A stretch of DNA of 27,555 nt from Reyranella sp. GTDB taxonomy: Bacteria; Pseudomonadota; Alphaproteobacteria; Reyranellales; Reyranellaceae. The stretch spans positions 1-27,555 of the forward strand of contig JAUXRT010000455.1 of NCBI GenBank assembly GCA_030681635.1, in the 5' to 3' direction. The notes beneath the pieces were generated by a model. It saw only the letters and a program-made list of their open reading frames with translations. It did not search any database and was not told the DNA's origin. Below are positions 7,100 to 14,593 of the stretch, one piece after another. The stretch's first letter is position 1. The number at the start of each line of letters is the position of its first letter. The translations under genes and the position numbers were made by a program.

Positions 7100-7685
7100 A
7101 ACAAAACGGCCACGTGGCCGACCCCGCGCCTTCATTACCGACGAGGTACTTGACCGTGTGCGCACCGTTTTCCTGAAAAAGGGCTTCGCCGCCGCCTCGG
7201 TCGACGAACTGGCCGCCGCCGCCGGCCTCAACCGCCCCAGTCTCTACGCCGCCTTCGGCGACAAGGAGCAGCTCTACATCCATACGCTGCGCTTCTACGG
7301 GCAGAAGAGCGTCGAGGGCCTTGATGCCGTCCTGGCCGGCACCGGCACGATCGAGCAGCGGCTGTCCAAGGTTTATAAGCTGGCGATCGATCTCTATACT
7401 GCGCCGCCGCACCGGCCGGGCTGCATGATCGTGGGCACCGCGGCGGTCGAATCGCCCACCCATCCGAAAATCGCTGCCGTGGCGAACGAGCTTCTAGTGG
7501 CGATCGAGAAGAGCCTGGAACGGGCCTTTGCCGCCAGCGATCTGTCGCGCGAGCCCTCGCCCGCCGCGCGGGCGCGCATGGCCGGCGCCATCATGCATTC
7601 GATCGCCATCCGGGCGCGGCTGGGCGCCAAGGCCGCGGATCTCCGCACCTTTGCCGCCTCGATGGTGCCCGTTATCTGCCGCTAG
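7080..7685 (+). CDS. TetR/AcrR family transcriptional regulator
   Basis: A 201-residue DNA-binding repressor. The N-terminal tail is basic (KRPRGRPR, 9-16). The helix-turn-helix lies at about 39-60 with ASVDELAAAAGLNRPSLYAAF, followed by GDKEQLY, the standard TetR pattern. The C-terminal ligand domain contains PGCMIVGTAAVE, a stretch frequent in the YxaF/AcrR-type subgroup with TetR_C domains. The ATG at 7080 is chosen because it follows AAGGA and because earlier in-frame codons lie in the promoter and GST region. It is divergent from the GST gene and most likely controls it and itself. Its TAG stop shares CTAG with the convergent MetE-like gene. Confidence 0.92.
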   Translation: MRNSTETTKRPRGRPRAFITDEVLDRVRTVFLKKGFAAASVDELAAAAGLNRPSLYAAFGDKEQLYIHTLRFYGQKSVEGLDAVLAGTGTIEQRLSKVYKLAIDLYTAPPHRPGCMIVGTAAVESPTHPKIAAVANELLVAIEKSLERAFAASDLSREPSPAARARMAGAIMHSIAIRARLGAKAADLRTFAASMVPVICR

Positions 7686-8743
7686 GCGTATTTCGCCCGC
7701 AGCATCCGGGCGGCCTCGGCTTCGGCCTTGAGCTTGAGGTAGACCTCGTCGGTGTCAACCTTGGCGGCCGAGCCCGGCGCGAAACCGCAATCCGGATTGA
7801 GCGTGATCCGCTTCTTGTCGATGCGGGTGAGCGCCCGCTCGACGCGGGACGCAATCAGCGCCGCTGCCTCGGGCGCGCCGGGCGTCACGTCGACCACGCC
7901 CAGGCCCAGCTCGAAATCCTCGCGCAGGCGGCCGAGGCTTTCGAGATCGTCGGCGCCCGCTGCCGTGAACTCCATGGTGAGGTGCTGGACTTTCAGGTTG
8001 TTGAGTTGCTTCAGGATCGGCCCATAGGTGCCGGCATGGTGCTTCTCGCCGCGCACGCGCGCGCCGGCGCGGCGGCAAAGGTGGACGGCGAACTTGACGC
8101 CTTTGAAGCCCTTCACAGTCTCATTGATCATGTCGACGGCGAAATCGGCAGCGCGGTCGGGATCGTCGTATTTCTTGCGGACGTCTGGATCGACGAACAG
8201 GCAGAGATGCGGATCGTCGATCTGCACGATTTCGACGCCCATGTCCTGCAGGAGCGCGATCTCGGCCCGGAGCGGGGCCACGCAATCGCGCACGAAATCG
8301 TCTCGCTTCGGGTAAGCTTTCTTTGAGCGCTCCTTGTCCCACAGGCGTTCGCCGAGGAGCGCCGGCGCCGGCAGGGTGATCTTGGTGGCGACGCGGGCGA
8401 CCTGCTTCACGAACTTCGCTTCGGCCGCGATAAAGCCCGCCGGCTTGGGCGTGAGCTTCTCGGTGACCACGGTCCAGGGCCGGCCGTCGGCCGGGTTGAT
8501 CTCCAGGGTGAAGCCATGCGCCAGCTCGGCAATGACGCCGATGTAGGAGCGCCGGCGCCATTCGCCGTCGTTCACCACGTCGAGGCCGGCCCGTTCCTGC
8601 AGGGCCACGACGAAGCGAACCGCCGCATCCATCGTATTGGCATCGGTTTCGTCCCATTGGGGCTTTTCGATCAGTTCGCGCACGACCAGGGGACGGGGAA
8701 TCGAGCCCACGATCGAGGCGGGGAACAGCGGCAATTTCTTCAT
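7682..8743 (-). CDS. MetE-like (cobalamin-independent methionine synthase II family) zinc methyltransferase
   Basis: A 353-residue protein equal to only the C-terminal catalytic half of MetE (about 750 residues). The zinc site is complete: His221 and Cys223 in VHLCR, Glu258 in LTMEF, and Cys319 in NPDCGF. The segments IVGSIPRP at the start and NDGEWRR are also typical. Short relatives act as core methionine synthases or move methyl or alkyl groups between thiols and other donors (for example epoxyalkane:CoM transferase). It is the last gene of the phn-type operon, beginning 7 bp after the nucleotidyltransferase stop. The start lies within a region with no strong ribosome binding site, consistent with coupled translation. 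Donor and acceptor are unknown. Confidence 0.88.
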   Translation of the reverse strand: MKKLPLFPASIVGSIPRPLVVRELIEKPQWDETDANTMDAAVRFVVALQERAGLDVVNDGEWRRRSYIGVIAELAHGFTLEINPADGRPWTVVTEKLTPKPAGFIAAEAKFVKQVARVATKITLPAPALLGERLWDKERSKKAYPKRDDFVRDCVAPLRAEIALLQDMGVEIVQIDDPHLCLFVDPDVRKKYDDPDRAADFAVDMINETVKGFKGVKFAVHLCRRAGARVRGEKHHAGTYGPILKQLNNLKVQHLTMEFTAAGADDLESLGRLREDFELGLGVVDVTPGAPEAAALIASRVERALTRIDKKRITLNPDCGFAPGSAAKVDTDEVYLKLKAEAEAARMLRAKYA

Positions 8744-8750
8744 ATCGGGC

Positions 8751-9503
8751 TCACGGCTTCCACAGCGTCTGGGCGAGATTCATGTCTTCCTGCGTGTCGA
8801 TCTCGCGGTATTTGCCGGGCGTGTCGGCATGACCGAACGAAATCCCCTGCTCGATCATGTCCTGGAACATGTGGATCAGGTACGCCTTCTGGAAGATCGC
8901 CGCCTCGCGATAGGGCTTGTCCCAGAACTCGGCCTTGCGACGCGCATAGAAGTCGCGGAACTGCCGCCCGCCCCCGGCGCCGAACTTGGCGACACCGATG
9001 AATTCACCGGTCGCATCATCGTAGGGGATGGTGCGGTAGACGCGCTCGACCTTGCCGCCTCGCGTGATCACCTTCTCCGCATCGTGCGGCGGGTGCTGGG
9101 TCCTGGGCTTATAATGCTCGCGCCAATCGGTATCGATGCCCAGCGCCAGTTCGTCCTTCGACTCCACGAGGCCACGCACGACCTCCCGGGTGAACAGGAT
9201 GTCGGAGTAGCTGGTGACGAACGGCCGGTCCATCAGGTCCTCGGCGCACATCAATGACACCAGGATGTTGTTGTTCGCCCAGTCCTTGTTCTCGCGGAAG
9301 ATGAACTCCGGGTACTCGCGCTTGACCGAGTCGATCCGGTAGCCGCCGATGAAGACGATCTCGGTGCAGCCGCCGCCGCGCAACGCGTCCAGCGTCCAGT
9401 CGAGGATGCGCTTGCCGCGGATCTCGGCGAAACACTTGGGTGCGTCTTCCGTGGTCGGCATCAGACGGGCGCCGCGACCGGCTCCAATGATGATGGCACG
9501 CAT
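8751..9503 (-). CDS. LicC-like nucleotidyltransferase (phosphocholine/phosphonate cytidylyltransferase type)
   Basis: A 250-residue NTP transferase that probably activates a small phosphorylated or phosphonate headgroup as a CMP derivative. The N terminus carries the nucleotide loop GAGRGARLMP (7-16) and Lys23 in APKCF. NNNILVSL (77-84) resembles the LicC/choline-phosphate cytidylyltransferase subgroup, and Asp101 in SYSDILF is the expected metal ligand. It starts directly next to the phnE stop (no gap) and lies inside the transport operon. Known LicC-like enzymes include PntC, which makes CMP-2-aminoethylphosphonate, so a phosphonate role fits the neighbourhood. That link is inference; a sugar-1-phosphate or polyol-phosphate substrate is also possible. 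Confidence 0.82.
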   Translation of the reverse strand: MRAIIIGAGRGARLMPTTEDAPKCFAEIRGKRILDWTLDALRGGGCTEIVFIGGYRIDSVKREYPEFIFRENKDWANNNILVSLMCAEDLMDRPFVTSYSDILFTREVVRGLVESKDELALGIDTDWREHYKPRTQHPPHDAEKVITRGGKVERVYRTIPYDDATGEFIGVAKFGAGGGRQFRDFYARRKAEFWDKPYREAAIFQKAYLIHMFQDMIEQGISFGHADTPGKYREIDTQEDMNLAQTLWKP

Positions 9504-10397
9504 CTATTTGACCTTCGAATCGGCGAATTGCGGCAGATCGTCGGCGACCTGTGGTCGATGGCCATCGCCGATGATGCGTTCGCGCAGCTTCTTGGACAGG
9601 AAGTCGATGGCGTAGACGGTCAGGATCACGATGATGATGATGAGGCAAGCTTCCTGCAGCTCGTAGGCCCGGAGCCGGTCGGCGAGCAGGAAGCCGATGC
9701 CGCCGGCGCCGACGATGCCCAGGATGGAAGCCGAGCGCGCATTATGCTCGAACATGTAGAGGGTATTGGACACCATCATCGGCAGCACCTGCGGCAACAC
9801 CCCGTAGCGGATGATCTGGAGGCGATTGCCGCCGGCGGCCCGCACGCCGTCCATCTGCTTGCGATCGAGGTTCTCGATGGCTTCGGAGTACAGCTTGACG
9901 AAGGTTCCGACCTCGACGATGGCGATGGCCATGATGCCGGCCATCGGGCCGAGACCGATGGCGCGCACGAAGATCAGCGCCCAGATCAGGTAGTCGAAGG
10001 CGCGCAACAGGTCGGCGAAGCGCCGCGTGCCGAACTGCAGCGGCCGGAACGGCATCATGTTCTTGGAGGCGAGGAAGGCCAGTGGGAAGGCCACGACGGC
10101 GCCCAGCACGGTGCCGAGGAAGGCCATGGCCAGGGTTTCCCCCATGACCCGCAGGAACATCGGCAGCTGCTCCCAGCCGGTGGGCGGGAAGAGCTGGGCG
10201 ACCACGACGGAACCGAACTTCAGGATCCCGTCGATGAAGTTCCAGGAGAAGAAATCGAAGCGGTAGAGGCAGTAGACGGTCAACGCCGCGGCACCGCCCC
10301 ACACCAGCACCCGCCTCAATCGCTCCTGCGGGCTGGGCGAAAAAGCGCGCGGCAGACGGGCCCGCAGCTCCTCGATCTCGATGGCGGTCGGCATCAT
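9504..10397 (-). CDS. phnE: Phosphonate-type ABC transporter permease, second copy
   Basis: A 297-residue inner-membrane permease of the PhnE family. It has a cytoplasmic N-terminal segment, a first membrane span near residues 30-47, further spans, and the EAA loop MDGVRAAGGNRLQIIRYGVL that docks onto the ATPase. ILGIVGAGGIGF follows, as usual in PhnE. Its start overlaps the stop of the upstream permease (start 10397, stop of the other gene at 10394-10396), so expression is coupled. With the neighbouring permease it would form the heterodimeric channel of a PhnCDE1E2 importer. Substrate (phosphonate, phosphite, or a headgroup ester) is not decided by sequence. Confidence 0.92.
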   Translation of the reverse strand: MMPTAIEIEELRARLPRAFSPSPQERLRRVLVWGGAAALTVYCLYRFDFFSWNFIDGILKFGSVVVAQLFPPTGWEQLPMFLRVMGETLAMAFLGTVLGAVVAFPLAFLASKNMMPFRPLQFGTRRFADLLRAFDYLIWALIFVRAIGLGPMAGIMAIAIVEVGTFVKLYSEAIENLDRKQMDGVRAAGGNRLQIIRYGVLPQVLPMMVSNTLYMFEHNARSASILGIVGAGGIGFLLADRLRAYELQEACLIIIIVILTVYAIDFLSKKLRERIIGDGHRPQVADDLPQFADSKVK

Positions 10398-11263
10398 TGC
10401 GAAAGCTGCTCCTTGCCGATCAGGCGATGGCGAAAGCGTTCACTCAGCATGTCGATGCCCATGATCGTGGCCACGACGATGAGCAGGATGGCGCCGGCGT
10501 CGGCAAAGTAGAGCAGCTGGATCGACGTGAAGAGATCGTGTCCGATGCCGCCGGCGCCGACGAACCCCACGATGGTCGCCGACCGGACGTTCAGCTCGAT
10601 GCGCCAGAAGGTGTAGGACATGTAGTTGGGCAGCGCCTGCGGCAGCACGCCGTAGCGCATTTCGTGCAGCCAGTTGCCGCCGGAAGAGCGAATACCTTCG
10701 ATCGGCAGTGAACTCACGTTCTCGTTCACTTCGGCGAACAGCTTGCCCTGAGCCCCCAGCGTATGGACGGTGATGGCGAGCACGCCCGCCAGCGGTCCGA
10801 TGCCGAAAGCCAGCACGAACAGAAGGGCCCAGACGATGTCCGGCACGGTGCGCGCGATCTCGAGCACGCGCCGTGTGATCCAGTAGACGGCGTAGCTCTT
10901 GACCAGGTTGCGGGCGGCCAGGAAGGACAGCGTCCCGCCGATGGCCGTGCCGAGCACCGTCGCGAGATAGGCCATCAGGAGCGTATTGAGCAGGCTGTTC
11001 AGCCACTTGCCGATGCCCCAGTACCATTCGCCGACATCGGCGCCGAACGTCGACCATCCGATCGGCGGGATCATCTTGACGATGAAGTCGGTGGTGCGCG
11101 GCAGCCCCTCGAACAGCGCCACGACGTCGACACGCGTGACGACGAGGGAGACGACGAAGCACACGGCGAACAGCGCCCAGAACAGCACCGTCCACACTGT
11201 CTTACTGCGGCGATATTCCGCGTACTGCCGCTCGAACTGCGCGGCCGCCCGACTGACCGACAT
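10394..11263 (-). CDS. phnE: Phosphonate-type ABC transporter permease, first copy
   Basis: A 289-residue PhnE-family permease. A membrane span lies at about residues 23-45, followed by the periplasmic loop and then a block of spans from about 85. The EAA loop is IEGIRSSGGNWLHEMRYGVL, and VGFVGAGGIGHDL is the conserved permease motif. It begins 10 bp after the phnD stop and overlaps the second permease by 4 bp. Two different phnE genes in one operon is a known arrangement (phnE1/phnE2). It differs from its partner enough in sequence to be an old paralogue, not a recent duplication. Confidence 0.92.
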   Translation of the reverse strand: MSVSRAAAQFERQYAEYRRSKTVWTVLFWALFAVCFVVSLVVTRVDVVALFEGLPRTTDFIVKMIPPIGWSTFGADVGEWYWGIGKWLNSLLNTLLMAYLATVLGTAIGGTLSFLAARNLVKSYAVYWITRRVLEIARTVPDIVWALLFVLAFGIGPLAGVLAITVHTLGAQGKLFAEVNENVSSLPIEGIRSSGGNWLHEMRYGVLPQALPNYMSYTFWRIELNVRSATIVGFVGAGGIGHDLFTSIQLLYFADAGAILLIVVATIMGIDMLSERFRHRLIGKEQLSQ

Positions 11264-11273
11264 CTGGACCCGA

Positions 11274-12221
11274 TCAGTTCTTTCGCTGCTGCTTGCGCGA
11301 GTCGCGTTCGAGTTCGGCTGCCTGGCACATCAGGCGGTAGTCCTCGTGATAGACGCGGACCATGCCGTTGGTCTTGCCCTGGGCCACCGACTCGGCCAGC
11401 GCCATGTCATGGTCCTTGAGCCGGATGAACAGCTTCTCGAGATCGGCGCGCATCTCGATCGGCAGGTCCTTGCGGATCACCACCGGCGGCGAGGGAAGCT
11501 GCGGCGACGTCCAGACGATGCGGATCTGCTCGCGCTTGAGCAGGCCCTTGTTCATCATCTGGCGCAGGTTGCCGATGTTGTCGTTCTTGCTGGTCCAGGT
11601 GAAGGCACCGTCATAGGTGCCGCGCAGCACGCCCAGCACCGCCTGCGGATGGCCGCCCGAGAGCGGGCTCTTGTAGTACTCGTCGACCGGCTTGCCCATC
11701 TGCCGGAACGCAGCCGTCGGAATGAGATACCCCGAACCCGACAGCGGATCGGTGCGGGCCACGATCTTGCCCTTGAGATCCTCGAAGGTCTTGTAGGGGC
11801 TGTCTTCCTTGACGACGATGACGGCATTGTAGCCCATCGAACCGTCGGGCTCCTGGGCCGCGACCAGCGGCTCGACGCCGCCCTTGCTGTCCATGTGGGT
11901 CTGGCAGTAGCTGAAGCCGCTCAGCCAGGCGATGTGGATCTGGCCTGCGATCAGCGCGTTCATCACGCCGGAATAGTCGGTCGCGGTGTAGAGTTCCCAC
12001 TTGGCGCCGGTTTCCTTCTGCGCATGCGCCAGGAACGTATCCATCGACTTGGTCGTCTGGCTCTGCGTCTCGACCGGGATGACGCCATACTTCACCGTCG
12101 GATATTTCTTCTGCCAGCCACCGATGAAATCGTCAGCCGATGCCGGACCGGCGGCCCCGGCTGTCATCGCCGCGACCGCCAGACAGGCCGCCACGCCTGT
12201 GCGCGCAATACTGTTCATCAT
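11274..12221 (-). CDS. phnD: Periplasmic phosphonate-type substrate-binding protein
   Basis: A 315-residue periplasmic receptor of the PhnD/PtxB family that hands substrate to the permeases. The start at 12221 (the first of two adjacent ATG codons) is preferred over one at 12248 because GGGAGGG lies eight bases before it and the signal peptide then starts cleanly (hydrophobic core to about Ala29). Ligand-site segments are conserved: TDYSGVMNAL (81-90) and DPLSGSGYLIP (158-168), which in PhnD proteins bind the phosphonate oxygens through Ser/Thr and Tyr. The family covers phosphonate, phosphite and hypophosphite receptors, so exact substrate remains open. It sits between the ATPase gene (33 bp) and the first permease. 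Confidence 0.92.
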   Translation of the reverse strand: MMNSIARTGVAACLAVAAMTAGAAGPASADDFIGGWQKKYPTVKYGVIPVETQSQTTKSMDTFLAHAQKETGAKWELYTATDYSGVMNALIAGQIHIAWLSGFSYCQTHMDSKGGVEPLVAAQEPDGSMGYNAVIVVKEDSPYKTFEDLKGKIVARTDPLSGSGYLIPTAAFRQMGKPVDEYYKSPLSGGHPQAVLGVLRGTYDGAFTWTSKNDNIGNLRQMMNKGLLKREQIRIVWTSPQLPSPPVVIRKDLPIEMRADLEKLFIRLKDHDMALAESVAQGKTNGMVRVYHEDYRLMCQAAELERDSRKQQRKN

Positions 12222-12254
12222 GGTCGCTTCCCTCCCTTGCCTTTTCATTTGTTC

Positions 12255-13091
12255 TTAGTGGCTGGCCTCGGCCGACGTCGCGCTGAAGGCCATGGCCACT
12301 TCCTCGTCGCCGCCGGCCCCGACCGCATAGATTTCCCGCGCCAGGGAATCGGTGAGTTCCGAAGGCTTGCCGTCGAACACGATCGTGCCCTTGCGCATGC
12401 CGATGATCCGGTCGCAGTAGTCACGCGCCGTCTGCAGCAGATGCAGGTTGGAAATGACGGTGATGCCGTCCTCCTTGTTGATGCGGCGCAGCGCATCCAT
12501 GACGATCGTGGCGTTGCGCAGGTCGAGCGAGGCGATCGGCTCGTCGGCCAACAGGATGCGCGGCTCCTGCACCAGGGCGCGAGCGATGGCGATGCGCTGC
12601 TGCTGGCCGCCCGACAAGGCATCGGCGCGATGAAGCGCGTGGGTCAACATGTCGAGCCGCTCCAGCGCCCGGAGCGTGAGCGCGCGATCCTCGTCGGAGA
12701 ACAGCCCGAGCAGGCTCGGCAGTGTCGCGCGATAGCCGACCCGGCCGATCAGCACGTTGGTCAACACCGGCAGGCGGGGCACCAGGTTGAATTGCTGGAA
12801 CACCATGGCGCAGCGACCGCGCCATTCGCGCAGCCGGCGACCGCGAAGCCCGCTGACATCGATTGTTTCGGGCAGCACGTCGTCGCACAGGATCCGGCCT
12901 GACGTCGGGTCGGTCAGTCGGTTGATCATGCGCAACAGGGTCGACTTGCCCGCACCGGACCGGCCGATGATGCCGACCATCTGGCCGGCCGGCACGTCGA
13001 AGGTAACGTTGTCGACTGCGGCGACCTGCCCAAAAATCTTCGTCAGCGCTTCAATTTTCAGCATTTCGGCGTGGATTTTGGCGGACAGCAT
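12255..13091 (-). CDS. phnC: Phosphonate-type ABC transporter ATP-binding protein
   Basis: A 278-residue ABC ATPase. Walker A GRSGAGKST is at 43-51, the Q-loop is FQQFNL around 98-103, the signature LSGGQ is at 159-163, Walker B ILLADEP is at 179-185, and the H-loop His is at 217. The stretch GRVGYRATLPSLLGLFSDEDR is characteristic of PhnC rather than of amino-acid importers. It is the first gene of the six-gene minus-strand operon. The start is uncertain: neither ATG 13091 nor the in-frame ATG 13064 (MLKIEAL, closer to the family N terminus) has a Shine-Dalgarno sequence, so the true protein may be nine residues shorter. Confidence 0.92.
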   Translation of the reverse strand: MLSAKIHAEMLKIEALTKIFGQVAAVDNVTFDVPAGQMVGIIGRSGAGKSTLLRMINRLTDPTSGRILCDDVLPETIDVSGLRGRRLREWRGRCAMVFQQFNLVPRLPVLTNVLIGRVGYRATLPSLLGLFSDEDRALTLRALERLDMLTHALHRADALSGGQQQRIAIARALVQEPRILLADEPIASLDLRNATIVMDALRRINKEDGITVISNLHLLQTARDYCDRIIGMRKGTIVFDGKPSELTDSLAREIYAVGAGGDEEVAMAFSATSAEASH

Positions 13092-13141
13092 GCAGATAGG
13101 CCAGTGTACAACTTAAGCATGAGGCTAAAGCTCGTCCGATA

Positions 13142-13150
13142 TGTTAAAAT
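13142..13150 (+). promoter_or_regulatory. Extended -10 promoter candidate for the outer-membrane protein gene
   Basis: TGTTAAAAT gives a TG-N-TAAAAT extended -10 box in an otherwise GC-rich gap. It lies about 60 bp before the start at 13210, so a transcript would begin near 13157. No good -35 box is seen at the expected distance. Confidence 0.35.
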
Positions 13151-13165
13151 CGGGCTCCAATGCGC

Positions 13166-13184
13166 GGGCCAGAGTGGCCCTTTT
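13166..13184 (+). terminator. Small hairpin with T-run in the leader of the outer-membrane protein gene
   Basis: GGGCCA (13166-13171) pairs with TGGCCC (13175-13180) around a three-base loop, followed by TTTT. It looks like a minimal intrinsic terminator on the plus strand. It lies inside the predicted 5' leader, so it could be an attenuator or a leader-stabilising hairpin. Confidence 0.3.
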
Positions 13185-13209
13185 CCATGTGGTTGATGGT
13201 CTGTCAAAA

Positions 13210-14583
13210 ATGGATCGCGACATTTTCTCAAAGGCGGGCACGCCGACACTGGCGGTCCTTGCCGCTCTAGCGCTGGCTACCCCTGCCCTCTCCCAGACAA
13301 ATACAGCCATTCCCGACAAGGCCTACGGGCCCGTGTGGACAGGCTTCTACGTCGGCGCGGCCTTTGGCGGCGGCGCCCTGGTCAACAAGGTGAACACGGG
13401 CGGCGGCGCCTCGCTCGGTCTCGACGGCCTGGGCAGCAGCGGTGTGCTGGGATCCATCTACGGCGGCGTCGACTATCAGATCCTGCCGAAGGCCATCATC
13501 GGTGCCCTGGCCGAAGCGTCGTGGTCGGGCTTCCAGTCGTCGGCCTCGGCCCAGGTGCCCGGCGCCGGTGCAACCGCCAATACCAGTGCCGGCCTGGGCT
13601 GGAGCCTGCTCGGCCGCGCCGGCATTCTGGCCAACCCTTCGACCTTGCTCTACCTCGTCGGCGGCTATACCGGGCAGAACATCAGCACCAGCGGCACGGC
13701 CGTGGCCGGTGGCGCTGTCGCCAGCTTCTCGCGCAACGACACGGTGCACGGCTGGACCGTCGGTCCCGGCTTCGAGACAATGCTGACAGGGGGCTGGTCG
13801 GCCAAGCTCGAGTACCGCTACAGCCAGTTCGGCTCGACGACCCCGTCCGGCACCGCGATCAATATCTCGCCCTCGACGCAGGCGATCCGCGCCGGCCTCA
13901 GCTACCGATTCGGCGGACTGGCAGCGGCCGCGACCGACGATTCACCGCCCAGCCGTCCGGTCGCCCACAACTGGACGGGCTTCTACGGCGGCGTCGCCGG
14001 CGGCGCCGGCGTGGCCGTCAACAACGTCTCGACCGCTTTCGGCGGCGCCTCAGCCTCGCTCACCGGCGCCGGACAGGGGCTGCTGGGCTCGGTCTTCGCC
14101 GGCGCCGACTACCAGTTCGCGCCCCAGGCCCTCGTCGGCCTGATGGGCGACTTCACCTGGGCCGGCCTGCAATCGACGGCCAGCCTGTCGGCCGGTGGCG
14201 CCAATGCCTCCATCGCGGCGCAGGCGAACAGGGCGTGGAGCGTGATGGCCCGTGTCGGCTACCTGCCGACGCCGGCGACGCTGCTTTATGCCGCCGCCGG
14301 CTATGCCGGGCAGAACATCACCTCGACCGCCACGGCCTTTGCCGGCGGCGGCAGTGCGTTTGCCTCGCAGGACAACACCTTTCACGGCTGGACCGTGGGG
14401 CCGGGCGTCGAGACGGTCGTGACCGGCGGCTGGACGACACGCCTGGAATATCGCTACAGCCAGTTCCAGCAGCAGCAGATCCTGAGCGGTGTCGGCATCC
14501 AGCCGGAGACGCACACGATCCGCGCCGGCCTCGCCTACAAGTTCGGCGTCGGCGCCTCATCGCCGTCCATCGCCAGCGAATAG
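13210..14583 (+). CDS. Outer-membrane beta-barrel protein with two tandem repeats
   Basis: A 457-residue exported protein. The start at 13210 gives a standard signal peptide (hydrophobic core about 14-24, cleavage near ALSQ at 29); longer in-frame starts would put extra residues ahead of it. The mature part is two copies of an Omp25/Omp31-like barrel domain, residues 43-234 and 255-446. Each opens with WTGFY and closes with LEYRYSQF, then (A/T)IRAGL(S/A)Y(R/K)F. Each copy also contains LLYxxxGYxGQNI and HGWTVGPGxET, so the duplication covers the whole domain. A linker rich in Asp, Pro and Ser (235-254) joins them. The protein most likely yields two small barrels or one fused larger barrel in the outer membrane. 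The carotenoid oxygenase gene follows 10 bp downstream. Confidence 0.88.
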   Translation: MDRDIFSKAGTPTLAVLAALALATPALSQTNTAIPDKAYGPVWTGFYVGAAFGGGALVNKVNTGGGASLGLDGLGSSGVLGSIYGGVDYQILPKAIIGALAEASWSGFQSSASAQVPGAGATANTSAGLGWSLLGRAGILANPSTLLYLVGGYTGQNISTSGTAVAGGAVASFSRNDTVHGWTVGPGFETMLTGGWSAKLEYRYSQFGSTTPSGTAINISPSTQAIRAGLSYRFGGLAAAATDDSPPSRPVAHNWTGFYGGVAGGAGVAVNNVSTAFGGASASLTGAGQGLLGSVFAGADYQFAPQALVGLMGDFTWAGLQSTASLSAGGANASIAAQANRAWSVMARVGYLPTPATLLYAAAGYAGQNITSTATAFAGGGSAFASQDNTFHGWTVGPGVETVVTGGWTTRLEYRYSQFQQQQILSGVGIQPETHTIRAGLAYKFGVGASSPSIASE

Positions 14584-14593
14584 TCCGGTTCGA

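Noticed and set aside
10986..12902. 638-codon plus-strand open frame
   Set aside because: It is antisense to phnC, phnD and phnE, which have full family motifs. High GC opens the opposite frame.
12255..13091. Amino-acid or methionine ABC importer instead of phosphonate type
   Set aside because: The ATPase has the PhnC-specific region before the signature motif, and PhnD and two PhnE proteins follow.
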